64,000 nucleotides of DNA from Bacillota bacterium (GCA_021845645.1 JAJZVM010000016.1:16096-80095); one strand, 5' to 3'. Shown: positions 44,411-51,925, numbered from the stretch's first letter. The notes: generated by a model from the sequence alone, not told the origin. Translations and numbers: made by a program.

Positions 44411-45088
44411 TCAGTAGCCTAGGCGCCCGAGGCGACGTGCCCTGCGCCGCTGGATCTCCTGCTGCACCCTGTCCTGGAAAGCGCGCAGGTAGACAAGATC
44501 GAGCGCCAGCACGAGCGTTGCGAAGAAGAAGACGATCACCGCGATGAACATCTGCGGTGTGATGTTCATGCCCGTGTCGGTAAACACGACGGGGTGGATA
44601 CTCCGCCACCAACGCACGCTCAGGTAGACGATCGGCACGTCGACGAAGACGATCAAGGCGTAGACGGCGCTGTACACCCGTCTGCGCGCCTCGTCGTCCA
44701 GGGCCTGGCGCAGCAGCAGGTAGCCGATGTAGAGGAACCACATGATCGCCGTCGTCGTCAGCCGCGGGTCCCACGTCCAGAAGGCACCCCACGCGACCTT
44801 GCCCCAGAGCATGCCGGAGGCGAGGGTCGCGGTCGTCATGAGGATGCCCACCTCCGCCGTCGCCTGGGCGAATCGGTCGGTCTCCTCCTTGCCGCGGCGG
44901 CGCGTGAGCACCAAGAGCGACAGCACGAAGTTCGCCGTCAGCGCGAGGAGTGCCGTCCAGGCCATGCCGAGATGGATGTAGAAAATGCGGTAGGAGACCC
45001 CGAGCGACCGCTCGTCCGGAACCCAGATCAAGGCCAGGTATAGCCCTGCCACCCATAGCGGCAGCGAAAGCCAGCGCAGGTAACGCAT
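44411..45088 (-). CDS. ccmC: Cytochrome c maturation heme-handling protein CcmC
   Basis: 225 residues, six TM helices. The tryptophan-rich heme-binding signature is WGAFWTWDPRLTTTAIMWFL, with the flanking histidines in YIHLGMAW and WWRSIHPVV. CcmC loads heme onto CcmE at the outer membrane face. The gene lies between ccmB and ccmD with 3- and 16-base gaps. The protein is a little shorter than proteobacterial CcmC. No ccmF is in the window, so the ligation step must be encoded elsewhere or be done differently. Confidence 0.93.
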   Translation of the reverse strand: MRYLRWLSLPLWVAGLYLALIWVPDERSLGVSYRIFYIHLGMAWTALLALTANFVLSLLVLTRRRGKEETDRFAQATAEVGILMTTATLASGMLWGKVAWGAFWTWDPRLTTTAIMWFLYIGYLLLRQALDDEARRRVYSAVYALIVFVDVPIVYLSVRWWRSIHPVVFTDTGMNITPQMFIAVIVFFFATLVLALDLVYLRAFQDRVQQEIQRRRARRLGRLGY

Positions 45089-45091
45089 GTC

Positions 45092-45754
45092 CTACACCTC
45101 CGTCAGGTATTCGAACAGCAGGAGCGGCACCAGGATGAAGATGCCGTCGAACACGGCCATCAACCAGAGCCAGTTGCCTGCCGAGCCTGGATCCTTGGCA
45201 TAGAGCGCCGCGGTCGCGCTCACCGCCCCGAGCAGCAGGGGTGATGTGAACGGCAGCAGGAGCGCCGGCAGCAGCAGCTCGCGGAGGCGCGTCTGCGCGG
45301 TGAGCGCTCCCATCGCGCTGCCTGCGGCGGCGAAGCCCACGACGCCGAGCACGAGCGTCCAGAGGAAGAGCCACGTCGCGTGCGGCAGCGGAGCGCCCAG
45401 GAGCATCGCGAAGGCCGGCGTCAGCACGGCGGTGAGCACCAGCGTCAGCAGGATGTTGAGCGCAAGCTTCGAGAGGAAGATGGCGCCCCGGTCGATCGGC
45501 GCCATCAGCAGTTGCTGCCCTGCCTCCGCCTCGACGCCGAAGGCGCGGCCCACGGCGAGGAAGCTCGAAAAGAAGATCCCGAGCCAGAGCAGCCCAGGGA
45601 ACATCGGACGCAGGACCTGCTGACCGCCGTCGAAGGCGAAGCCGTACAGCATGGCGATGATGAGGCCGAAGACGCCGGCAGGCACAAGCAGTTCCCGGCC
45701 GCGCAGTTCTAGGCTGAGATCCTTCCAGAAGAGCCATACGGCCGCCTTCAGCAA
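45092..45754 (-). CDS. ccmB: Heme exporter ABC permease CcmB
   Basis: 220 residues, six TM helices. Family landmarks: WKDLSLELRGRELLVPAGVF, LLWLGIFFSSFLAVGRAFG, EAEAGQQLLMAPIDRGAIFL and LREILLPALLLPF-type sequence (LRELLLPALLLPFTSPLLLG). It is the membrane subunit partnered by CcmA, whose gene overlaps its start by 7 bp. Together they use ATP to release holo-CcmE from CcmCD, as known from Escherichia coli. Confidence 0.92.
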   Translation of the reverse strand: MLKAAVWLFWKDLSLELRGRELLVPAGVFGLIIAMLYGFAFDGGQQVLRPMFPGLLWLGIFFSSFLAVGRAFGVEAEAGQQLLMAPIDRGAIFLSKLALNILLTLVLTAVLTPAFAMLLGAPLPHATWLFLWTLVLGVVGFAAAGSAMGALTAQTRLRELLLPALLLPFTSPLLLGAVSATAALYAKDPGSAGNWLWLMAVFDGIFILVPLLLFEYLTEV

Positions 45755-46458
45755 AGTCCCCCGCCTCCGAGCGCTTCCCCAAGGGCCCTCTCGAACATGG
45801 CGCGCGGTGTCTCTGAAATCGGGGCAAGGTAGGAGACCTTGCCCCGGCTGAGCACCATGACGTCTGTCGCGAGGCCGAGTGCCCGCTCGGTCTCGTGGGT
45901 CGCCACCAGTGCCGCGCCGCCTGCGCTGCAGTGTTCCGACACGAGGCGGTCCAGGAGGTCCTGGCCCCTGCGATCGAGGCTCTGGTGGGGCTCGTCGAGC
46001 AGCAGCAACTCCGGCCCGTGCATGAGGGTTCTGGCAAGGCCCAGGCGCTGGCGCATGCCTGCGGAGTAACTGCGGACGAGCGTATGGCGGAACGGGGCGA
46101 GCCCAACCCTGCGCAGCTGGGCAAGCGCCTGCTCCTTGGGATCCCGCAGCCCGTACAGCCGCGCATAGAGAAGCAGGTTCTCGTACCCTGTGAGGCCGAG
46201 GAATACACCGGGTTCGTGCCCAAGGTAGCCCAGGCGGCGACGCAGCGCAAGGTCGTCCACCGCTGCCTCGGCGCCGAAGAGCCTCAGGCTGCCATCGCTC
46301 GGTGCGCGCTGCAGGGCGACGACGCTGAGGAGCGATGTCTTGCCTGCCCCGTTTGCGCCGAACAGCGCAAGACAGCGCCCTGGCTGCAAAGCAAAAGAGA
46401 CTCCGCGCAGCACGCGGCGATCGCCGAGCTGCAAGCGGAGTCCACGCGCCTCAAGCAT
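45748..46458 (-). CDS. ccmA: Heme exporter ATP-binding protein CcmA
   Basis: 236 residues. ATG 46458 begins MLEARGLRLQLGDRRVLRGV. Walker A GANGAGKTSLL, signature SAGMRQRLGLARTL, Walker B with LLLLDEPHQSLDRRG, and switch VATHET. The DEPHQSLD D-loop resembles the CcmA consensus DEPFTALD less closely than usual. The start overlaps the stop of the secreted-protein gene by 8 bp and its end overlaps ccmB by 7 bp, so the whole unit is tightly coupled. Confidence 0.9.
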   Translation of the reverse strand: MLEARGLRLQLGDRRVLRGVSFALQPGRCLALFGANGAGKTSLLSVVALQRAPSDGSLRLFGAEAAVDDLALRRRLGYLGHEPGVFLGLTGYENLLLYARLYGLRDPKEQALAQLRRVGLAPFRHTLVRSYSAGMRQRLGLARTLMHGPELLLLDEPHQSLDRRGQDLLDRLVSEHCSAGGAALVATHETERALGLATDVMVLSRGKVSYLAPISETPRAMFERALGEALGGGGLC

Positions 46459-47065
46459 GTACGCGCCAGCGCAGACGTCGCAGCACGAGGTAGGCCACGA
46501 CCAGCACCGGCACGAGCCAAAGCCATGGCAGCGCGCGCTGCCATGGGCTCTGCACGGGCTGCTGGTACTGCAGGTTGAGCACGAGGTCGTGCGCCACGTT
46601 CTTGGCGCTGTAAACCGCGTAGTCGCTGCCGTTCCACACGGCGGGCGGGGCGGGAGAGAACTTCTGGTTGAGCACCACCGGCAGGCTGAGCCCCTTGCCG
46701 ACCAGGATCCAGAGTATGCCGACCTTCGTCGGGAACGGCCAGCGCAGGGTGAGCCCGCTGCGCGGCATGTGCACATAGAACTTGACCTGCGCGGACCCGA
46801 CGCCGGCGGGGACCGTAAACCGGCCCTGCGTCAGAGCGGCGAGGCCTGCCGGCACGCTCGTGTCGTATGCTCCCGGCCAAACCGCGAACTCGCCGCCCCC
46901 GGGCTGCGACACGGTTTCCGTCACGGAAAGCGTGTTGGCGCCGGCCTGATCGAGGACGGCCATCGCGAACGGCTCCTGGAACGCCAGTGCCGCCCCCGGC
47001 GCGGTGAAGAAAAGAGTCAGGCAGAGACATGCGGCCAGAGCCCCGACGCTAACCCTGCTTGGCAT
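46451..47065 (-). CDS. Secreted membrane-anchored protein between ccmE and ccmA
   Basis: 204 residues. A signal peptide (VGALAACLCLTLFFTAPGAALA), an extracellular beta-rich domain (VTETVSQPGGGEFAVWPGAY, GRFTVPAGVGSAQVKFYVHM, DYAVYSAKNVAHDLVLNLQY), and a C-terminal TM helix with basic tail (WLVPVLVVAYLVLRRLRWRV). Apart from the signal it has no cysteine, so it is not CcmH or a thioredoxin. It overlaps ccmE by 17 bp and ccmA by 8 bp, so it probably works with cytochrome c maturation. The family is not recognised; a chaperone or apocytochrome-handling role is inference. Confidence 0.72.
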   Translation of the reverse strand: MPSRVSVGALAACLCLTLFFTAPGAALAFQEPFAMAVLDQAGANTLSVTETVSQPGGGEFAVWPGAYDTSVPAGLAALTQGRFTVPAGVGSAQVKFYVHMPRSGLTLRWPFPTKVGILWILVGKGLSLPVVLNQKFSPAPPAVWNGSDYAVYSAKNVAHDLVLNLQYQQPVQSPWQRALPWLWLVPVLVVAYLVLRRLRWRVHA

Positions 47066-47477
47066 GGCTTGCGCCGGCCTGCGCAGGCGTCGCGGGCTGG
47101 TAGTGCGACGGACACTTCATCAGCAGGTTCTGCGCCAGGAACGTGCCGTCCGGCTGCAGGCGACCGTCAGCGATCGCCTGCACGTCGGGTGAGTTGAACG
47201 TGTCCGGCTCGACGCCGCGGTAGACGACTCGCACAGTCTGTCCGCCGCCGCGAAGCAGGAAGCTCAGGTAGTCCCGCTGCGCGTCGTAGACGACGGTCTT
47301 GCCGATCACGGTCCCAGCCACCCGCACCTCGGATGTGCCGAGGACAGCGCGCTGCGACGTGAGCTGCGGAACCGTAAGGTAGTATTCCGTGAAGTGTCTG
47401 AGCCCATTGACCATGAGGAAGGCGAGCGCGGCGACGACGACCGCTGCCGCGATCCAAAGGCGTGTCTTGCGCCGCAT
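47049..47477 (-). CDS. ccmE: Cytochrome c-type biogenesis protein CcmE, CxxxY variant
   Basis: 142 residues. One N-terminal TM helix (IAAAVVVAALAFLMVNGL) and the OB-fold heme chaperone domain: VPQLTSQRAVLGTSEVRVAG, VIGKTVVYDAQRDYLSFLLR, VRVVYRGVEPDTFNSPDVQA, DGTFLAQNLLMKCPSHYQPA. Canonical CcmE binds heme covalently through a His in H-x-x-x-Y; here that position is Cys (CPSHY). Such CxxxY forms are known from archaea and some anaerobic bacteria with a modified system I. The gene opens the ccm part of the operon, about 75 bp after csoR. Confidence 0.92.
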   Translation of the reverse strand: MRRKTRLWIAAAVVVAALAFLMVNGLRHFTEYYLTVPQLTSQRAVLGTSEVRVAGTVIGKTVVYDAQRDYLSFLLRGGGQTVRVVYRGVEPDTFNSPDVQAIADGRLQPDGTFLAQNLLMKCPSHYQPATPAQAGASHAKQG

Positions 47478-47517
47478 CGACTCCTCCCCCTTCTCGCGCG
47501 CGCCCTAGGATTCCCGC

Positions 47518-47545
47518 GGGCCTGCGCCGCATGCGGCACAGGCCC
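47518..47545 (-). terminator. Hairpin between csoR and ccmE
   Basis: GGGCCTGCGCCGC (47518-47530) pairs with GCGGCACAGGCCC (47533-47545) with one mismatch. There is no T-run on the minus strand, so read-through into ccmE is likely. Confidence 0.5.
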
Positions 47546-47551
47546 GGGATC

Positions 47552-47881
47552 TTACGGCAGGAACTTGCGCAGAACCCCCATGAGCTCGGTCATCGCCTCG
47601 TCGGGATGACCATCCCGCACCGCGTCCACGATGCAGCCTCGTGTATGATCCTCCAGCAGGATCAGCCCCACCCGGTCGAGTGCCGCGCGCACGGCGGCGA
47701 TCTGCGTCAACACTTCCGGGCAGTACCGGTCCTCGTCGATCATGCGCCGGACGCCCCGCACCTGCCCTTCGATCCGGTTCAGGCGCTGCTGCAGGTCCAG
47801 CTTGTCGCGGCGGGCGACGCCGCTGTGCACATGGCCCTCATGACCGCAATGTTCCTCAGGTTCGTCCTGCGCCGTAGCCAT
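47552..47881 (-). CDS. csoR: CsoR/FrmR-family metal- or thiol-sensing repressor
   Basis: 109 residues. The start ATG shares its A with the stop TGA of the cytochrome b gene. The four-helix fold is clear: LQQRLNRIEGQVRGVRRMID, YCPEVLTQIAAVRAALDRVG, EDHTRGCIVDAVRDG. The C-H-C copper ligands of CsoR are present (Cys in RYCPEV, His and Cys in EDHTRGC). The N-terminus adds a His-rich patch (EEHCGHEGHVHSG). CsoR represses copper export genes and is released by Cu(I); relatives sense sulfane sulfur, nickel or formaldehyde. No copA or copZ is near; placement inside a respiratory operon is unusual. Confidence 0.87.
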   Translation of the reverse strand: MATAQDEPEEHCGHEGHVHSGVARRDKLDLQQRLNRIEGQVRGVRRMIDEDRYCPEVLTQIAAVRAALDRVGLILLEDHTRGCIVDAVRDGHPDEAMTELMGVLRKFLP

Positions 47882-49278
47882 CAGTTGTCCGGAGCCCCTT
47901 CCGCGATCCAGTTGGCGATCGTCTGGATCGTCGACTTCGGCAGATACGGTCCGCCGAGCGGCATCCGCGGCTGCGCTACACCCTCGATCTTCTGCCAAAG
48001 CAGGGCCTTCTTGTAGTCTGTCGGTGTCGCTACCTTCATGCTCGCAATGCTGGCGTACGACGTCAAGTCCAAACCACCGGATTTGGTGGTCGGTCCATGG
48101 CACACGGCGCAGTGCTGCTGGAAGATGGGTTCGATGTCCGCACTGAACGTCGGCTTGGCGATCACGGCCGAGGCCGAGGTACCGCCCGTCGCGCTGACGC
48201 CCTGCTGCACGGCGCCGAGGTAGGTCAGGCCGAGCACCGCCACGACGATGACGCCGGCGAAGCTCATCGCGAACGGGCGACGGCTCGGCTCACGCCGCGG
48301 ATTCTTGTCGAAGAACGGCAGGCCCACGAGAACGATCACGGCAACGAGCGGCAGACCGATGATCCCGAGCGGGTCGAGCGCCGGTGGAATGTACTTCAGC
48401 AGCTGGTAGATCGAGAAGAAGAACCACAGCGGCACCGGTGTGTAGTGCGCCTTGTTCAGCGGGTCGGCGGGCGCCAGCAGCGGCGCGTGGAACGAGAGCG
48501 CGAGGAAGAGCAGGATCGCCGCCACCACGACGACGAGCATCGTCATTTGGAAGACGGTGTAGGGGTAGAAGGTGACGAGTCCCTTTGTGCCCTTGGGCTT
48601 GCGCTCCGCCTCCTCCACCACCAGCATCTGGTTCTTCAGCACCATGGCGAAGTGGACGCCGAAGAAGATCAGGAGGAGAGCCGGCAGCACCAGCATGTGC
48701 AGAGCGTAGAAGCGGGTCAGTGTGAGGCCGGAGATGTAGGCGCCGCCGCGGGCCAGGTACGCGATGTAGATGCCGATGAACGGCGTGTAGAAGGGCATCC
48801 AGGTGCCGACCATCGTCGCCCAGTAGGACTGCTGGTCCCACGGCAGCAGGTAGCCGGTGAAGGCGAAGAGGATCGTGATGAAGAGCAGGACGACACCCGT
48901 GATCCAGGTGATCTCGCGCGGCTTCTTATAGGCTCCGACATAGAACCCGCGCAGCATGTGCGCCGCCACGAGCACCACCATGGCGTTCGCACCCCAGTAA
49001 TGCAGGTCGCGGATCACCCAGCCGAGCGGGACCTTGGTCATGATGTACTGGATGCTCTGGTAGGCCGTCGCCGAAGACGCCTGGTAGAACATGGCCAGCA
49101 GCGTCCCCGTGACTGCCTGGTTGATGAAGACGAAGAGTGTCGCGAGGCCAAGGAAGTCGAGCGGGTTCACCGCGCGCGGCACGCGGTGGTAGAGCAGCTC
49201 ATTGAGCTGCGGCTTGATGCCCACCCGCTCGTCGAGCCAGTCCAGAACCGTCTGACGGGGCCTCTTCTCCGCACTCAC
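47881..49278 (-). CDS. Cytochrome b fused to a C-terminal cytochrome c domain (bc-type complex)
   Basis: 465 residues. The N-terminal eight TM helices form a complete cytochrome b: heme histidines in WGANAMVVLVAAHMLRGFYV and YALHMLVLPALLLIFFGVH, the quinol-site region with PWFF-like PLWFFFSIYQLLKYIPP (usual PEWY replaced by PLWF). After the last TM helix, about 100 residues carry one c-type heme (CAVCH, with a downstream Met in PRMPLGG). It is the membrane core of a menaquinol-oxidising bc complex, electrons passing from the Rieske protein to the fused cytochrome c. It needs the Ccm system encoded next to it. Confidence 0.93.
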   Translation of the reverse strand: MSAEKRPRQTVLDWLDERVGIKPQLNELLYHRVPRAVNPLDFLGLATLFVFINQAVTGTLLAMFYQASSATAYQSIQYIMTKVPLGWVIRDLHYWGANAMVVLVAAHMLRGFYVGAYKKPREITWITGVVLLFITILFAFTGYLLPWDQQSYWATMVGTWMPFYTPFIGIYIAYLARGGAYISGLTLTRFYALHMLVLPALLLIFFGVHFAMVLKNQMLVVEEAERKPKGTKGLVTFYPYTVFQMTMLVVVVAAILLFLALSFHAPLLAPADPLNKAHYTPVPLWFFFSIYQLLKYIPPALDPLGIIGLPLVAVIVLVGLPFFDKNPRREPSRRPFAMSFAGVIVVAVLGLTYLGAVQQGVSATGGTSASAVIAKPTFSADIEPIFQQHCAVCHGPTTKSGGLDLTSYASIASMKVATPTDYKKALLWQKIEGVAQPRMPLGGPYLPKSTIQTIANWIAEGAPDN

Positions 49279-49796
49279 GAGATCTGACCTCCAAGCATCA
49301 CGCGCCCGTTCTGGACCGCGATCTCATGGTGGAAGAGCCCTCGCGGGGCAGGACCCGCGATATGCTGGCCCAGTTTGTTGTACTGCGAGCCGTGGCACGG
49401 GCACATGAACTTCTCAAGCGACTGGAACCATTGCACGGGGCACTGGAGGTGGGTGCAGTGGAAGTCGAGGGCGATGAACTGCCCGCCACCCTGGTTCATC
49501 ACGTAGACGCCGTCGTCGTAGCCGTCTCCGGTATATGAGGTGAGAATGTACTGCCCCACCGGGAAGTTGCTCACGGCGCCGATGTCCTGCAGCTTGCCGG
49601 CTCCCGCGGAGGAAGGGTAGAGCAGGCGCAGCGCGGCACCGAGGTAGCCCACACCGACGAGGCCTCCCACGGTGACTGCTCCCCAGCCGAGGAAGCGCCG
49701 GCGGCTCAGTTCCTTGCGATCAGACGCGCGTTCGACGCAGTCTTCGCAGAGGTCTGTGTCGTTGCCTGTCTCGTGCCCACAGATCCGGCATCGCAT
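49275..49796 (-). CDS. Rieske iron-sulfur protein with N-terminal zinc ribbon
   Basis: 173 residues. It begins with a zinc-ribbon-like knuckle pair (MRCRICGHETGNDTDLCEDC), then a twin-arginine signal anchor (SRRRFLGWGAVTVGGLVGVG) and the Rieske domain with cluster motifs CTHLQC and CPCHGSQYN. ATG 49796 has GGGGGG and GAAGG upstream. It carries electrons from quinol to cytochrome c in the bc complex. The Tat signal fits tatA and tatC in the window. The cytosolic zinc knuckle ahead of the Tat signal is unusual. The stop overlaps the cytochrome b start by 4 bp. Confidence 0.92.
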   Translation of the reverse strand: MRCRICGHETGNDTDLCEDCVERASDRKELSRRRFLGWGAVTVGGLVGVGYLGAALRLLYPSSAGAGKLQDIGAVSNFPVGQYILTSYTGDGYDDGVYVMNQGGGQFIALDFHCTHLQCPVQWFQSLEKFMCPCHGSQYNKLGQHIAGPAPRGLFHHEIAVQNGRVMLGGQIS

Positions 49797-49830
49797 GCCT
49801 TCGGTTCCCCCCAATTAGCGCTCCATGAGG

Positions 49831-49872
49831 ACTAGGCCAAAATACGCAACCAATTCTATCTGGTGGCCTAGT
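49831..49872 (-). promoter_or_regulatory. Inverted repeat upstream of the bc operon, candidate operator
   Basis: ACTAGGCCA (49831-49839) and TGGCCTAGT (49864-49872) are perfect inverted repeats 24 bases apart. They lie 35-76 bases upstream of the Rieske start, and the AT-rich spacer holds a possible -10 (TATTTT). It could be a regulator site, for example for the CsoR-type protein in the operon, but that is a guess. Confidence 0.4.
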
Positions 49873-50012
49873 GCCAGTCAAACTGTTGGACGCGGGTTGG
49901 TCCGTATGGTCGGCTCGTCCCGGTCCATCCGTCCATGTCCGGAATCCCCTCCCCAAGGTTGGCACGTATTCTACCGCAGTTTGCCCGCTCGGACTTGGTC
50001 GCATGAACCAAC

Positions 50013-50052
50013 GCGGAGAGAGGCTTGGCAACCGCCCGGCCTCTCTCCGCGA
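50013..50052 (-). terminator. Terminator of the mrp gene
   Basis: A perfect 12-bp stem (CGCGGAGAGAGG at 50013-50024 with its complement at 50041-50052) nine bases after the mrp stop, followed on the minus strand by TTGGTTC. Confidence 0.7.
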
Positions 50053-50060
50053 AGCCGCCT

Positions 50061-51122
50061 TTACCAGGTGGCCTTGTCGACCGCCTTCGCCAGTTCGAGG
50101 AACACCTGCGACGCTTCCGACTCCGGACGGCTCCAGACGATCGGCTCGCCCATGTCGCCGCCGGTCGGGAGCGCAGGATCGATCGGCACCTGGCCGAGGA
50201 GCGGGATGTGCAGCTCGCGTGCCAGGCGCTGCGCGCCGCCCTTGCCGAAAATGTCATGCGCCTCGCCGCATGTCGGGCAGCGGAAGTACGCCATGTTCTC
50301 GACGACGCCGATGACCTCCTGGCCAACCTTGCCCGCCATCTGCGCGACGCGCCCTGCCACTCGCGCGGCAGCCTCCTGGGGGGTCGTGACAAGCAGCACC
50401 CTGGCCTTCGGCAGCTCCTGCGACAGCGAGATGGCCACGTCGCCGGTGCCTGGCGGTGCATCGATCACGAGGTAGTCGAGCTCGCCCCAGGCGACCTCGT
50501 TGAGGAACTGGTCCACGAGCTTGTGGAGCATCGGCCCCCGCCACATCACGGGCGTGTTCTCGTCCACAAGCATGCCCATCGAGATCACCCTGAGGTCATG
50601 GACGTCGACCGGCACGATCACCCCGTCGCCCAGCACCACCGGCTGCTGGCGGGCGGCCAGCATACGCGACACCGAGAACCCGTAGACGTCCGCGTCGAGT
50701 ACGCCCACCGTGCGGCCCATGGTCTGCAGCGCCGCCGCCACGTTGACGGTGACCGTGGACTTGCCCACACCGCCCTTGCCGGACCCGCAGATCAGCACGC
50801 GCACGGTCGAGTCCTTCTTGGTGATCGTGGACACGTGGCGCGGCCTCAGCCGGTTGGCGAGATCCTCGCGCTCCTGCGGCGTCATGACGTCCAGGCGCAC
50901 CGACACGGCCTCTACGCCGGCGATGGCACCGACGGCGGCCTTCACGTCCTGTTCGATGCGGCTGCTCAGCGGGCAGCCGGCGACCGTCAACTTGATGCCG
51001 CAGTGCACCTTGCCGCCATCGACCTCGACCGACGCCACCATGCCGAGCTCGGTGATCGGCTTGTGGATCTCCGGGTCCATGACCTTGGCGAGGCGCTCCA
51101 TGACCTGCTCTCTCGTGATCAC
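50061..51122 (-). CDS. mrp: Mrp/ApbC-type iron-sulfur cluster carrier ATPase
   Basis: 353 residues. An N-terminal MIP18-like domain (MDPEIHKPITELGMVASVEV, GIKLTVAGCPLSSRIEQDV) is fused to the deviant Walker ATPase: CGSGKGGVGKSTVTVNVA, VLDADVYGFSVSRML, VIDAPPGTGDVAISL, and the cluster-binding CPTCGE. It binds and transfers Fe-S clusters to apoproteins; the Rieske protein next door would be a natural client. The stop of the upstream DUF502 gene overlaps its start by 4 bp. Confidence 0.93.
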   Translation of the reverse strand: MITREQVMERLAKVMDPEIHKPITELGMVASVEVDGGKVHCGIKLTVAGCPLSSRIEQDVKAAVGAIAGVEAVSVRLDVMTPQEREDLANRLRPRHVSTITKKDSTVRVLICGSGKGGVGKSTVTVNVAAALQTMGRTVGVLDADVYGFSVSRMLAARQQPVVLGDGVIVPVDVHDLRVISMGMLVDENTPVMWRGPMLHKLVDQFLNEVAWGELDYLVIDAPPGTGDVAISLSQELPKARVLLVTTPQEAAARVAGRVAQMAGKVGQEVIGVVENMAYFRCPTCGEAHDIFGKGGAQRLARELHIPLLGQVPIDPALPTGGDMGEPIVWSRPESEASQVFLELAKAVDKATW

Positions 51123-51745
51123 TCAATCCCACTCTCCTTGCTGTCGAGCTCAACCGCCGGCAGGGCACCCGTGTTGCCGTTGGGCAAGAGGGTGCCGCCG
51201 GACAGCACGATCTTCATCGCTTCCTCCACCGAGAAATCCACCTGCTCCACGTCCTCGGGGGCGTAGAGCACCAGGAGGCCGCCCGTCGGCGGCGAGAACG
51301 GGACGAACACGGCCACCTTGCCCTCCTGCGTCGGGTTGCGTACCACGAAGCCGAAGGAGCGCCCCCCGCCGCCGCCGTACGGCACGAGTACGACGCTCTG
51401 GAACGTGCCGCTGCGCTGGTCCGAGAAAGTGTTGACGATCTGCTTCACAGCGTCGTAGACGGTGCGCAGCACCGGCACGCGCGCAAAGATCCACTCGTAC
51501 AGGGAGACGAACTGCTGCCCGAGGAAGTTGGATACCAGGAGCCCGAACAGCGTGATCAGGAGAAGCGTCACGAGCAGTCCGAACCCCGGCACCGTCACGC
51601 CGAGCATGCGGCCCAGGGCATCGAACATCGTGAAGATGCGGTAGCCGACGTACAGGGTGATCGCCAGAGGCAGGAGAGCCACGATTCCTGTCAGGAAGTA
51701 CTGTCGCAAGAGGCGCCATGCCGAATGCCGAGCAGGATCCGCCAT
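51119..51745 (-). CDS. DUF502 family membrane protein
   Basis: 208 residues. ATG 51745 has GGAGGAAG 9 nt upstream. Two TM helices (YFLTGIVALLPLAITLYVGY, FGLLVTLLLITLFGLLVSNF) are followed by a typical DUF502 segment: EWIFARVPVLRTVYDAVKQI, FQSVVLVPYGGGGGRSFGFV, VAVFVPFSPPTGGLLVLYAP and VEEAMKIVLSGGTL. Family knowledge: widely conserved integral membrane proteins of unknown function. It is translationally coupled to mrp and follows the selenocysteine tRNA on the same strand. Confidence 0.85.
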   Translation of the reverse strand: MADPARHSAWRLLRQYFLTGIVALLPLAITLYVGYRIFTMFDALGRMLGVTVPGFGLLVTLLLITLFGLLVSNFLGQQFVSLYEWIFARVPVLRTVYDAVKQIVNTFSDQRSGTFQSVVLVPYGGGGGRSFGFVVRNPTQEGKVAVFVPFSPPTGGLLVLYAPEDVEQVDFSVEEAMKIVLSGGTLLPNGNTGALPAVELDSKESGIE

Positions 51746-51822
51746 CGCCTTAGACTTCCTCCCTACCGAGCCACAGACGAACATACGGGCAGCCTTCGCC
51801 GCCCGCGTTCCACAGTCTCATT

Positions 51823-51918
51823 TGGCGGGAGCAGGTGGGAATCGAACCCACCGCGGACCGTAAAGCCCGCCGGCTGGATTTGAAGTCCAGGGGCTGCACC
51901 AGCAGGCCGTCTGTTCCC
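51823..51918 (-). tRNA. selC: tRNA-Sec (anticodon TCA)
   Basis: 96 bases with encoded CCA. The acceptor is the 8-bp type of selenocysteine tRNAs (GGGAACAG with CTGCTCCC; one A-C mismatch at pair 5) with discriminator G. The D-stem is long with a bulged C, the anticodon arm is CTGGA-CTTCAAA-TCCAG with anticodon TCA reading UGA, the extra arm is long, and the T-arm is GTGGG-TTCGATT-CCCAC. The 8+5 stem layout and the anticodon together identify tRNA-Sec rather than tRNA-Ser. It means the organism probably inserts selenocysteine. selA, selB and selD are not in the window. Confidence 0.93.
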
Positions 51919-51925
51919 GCGCGCA

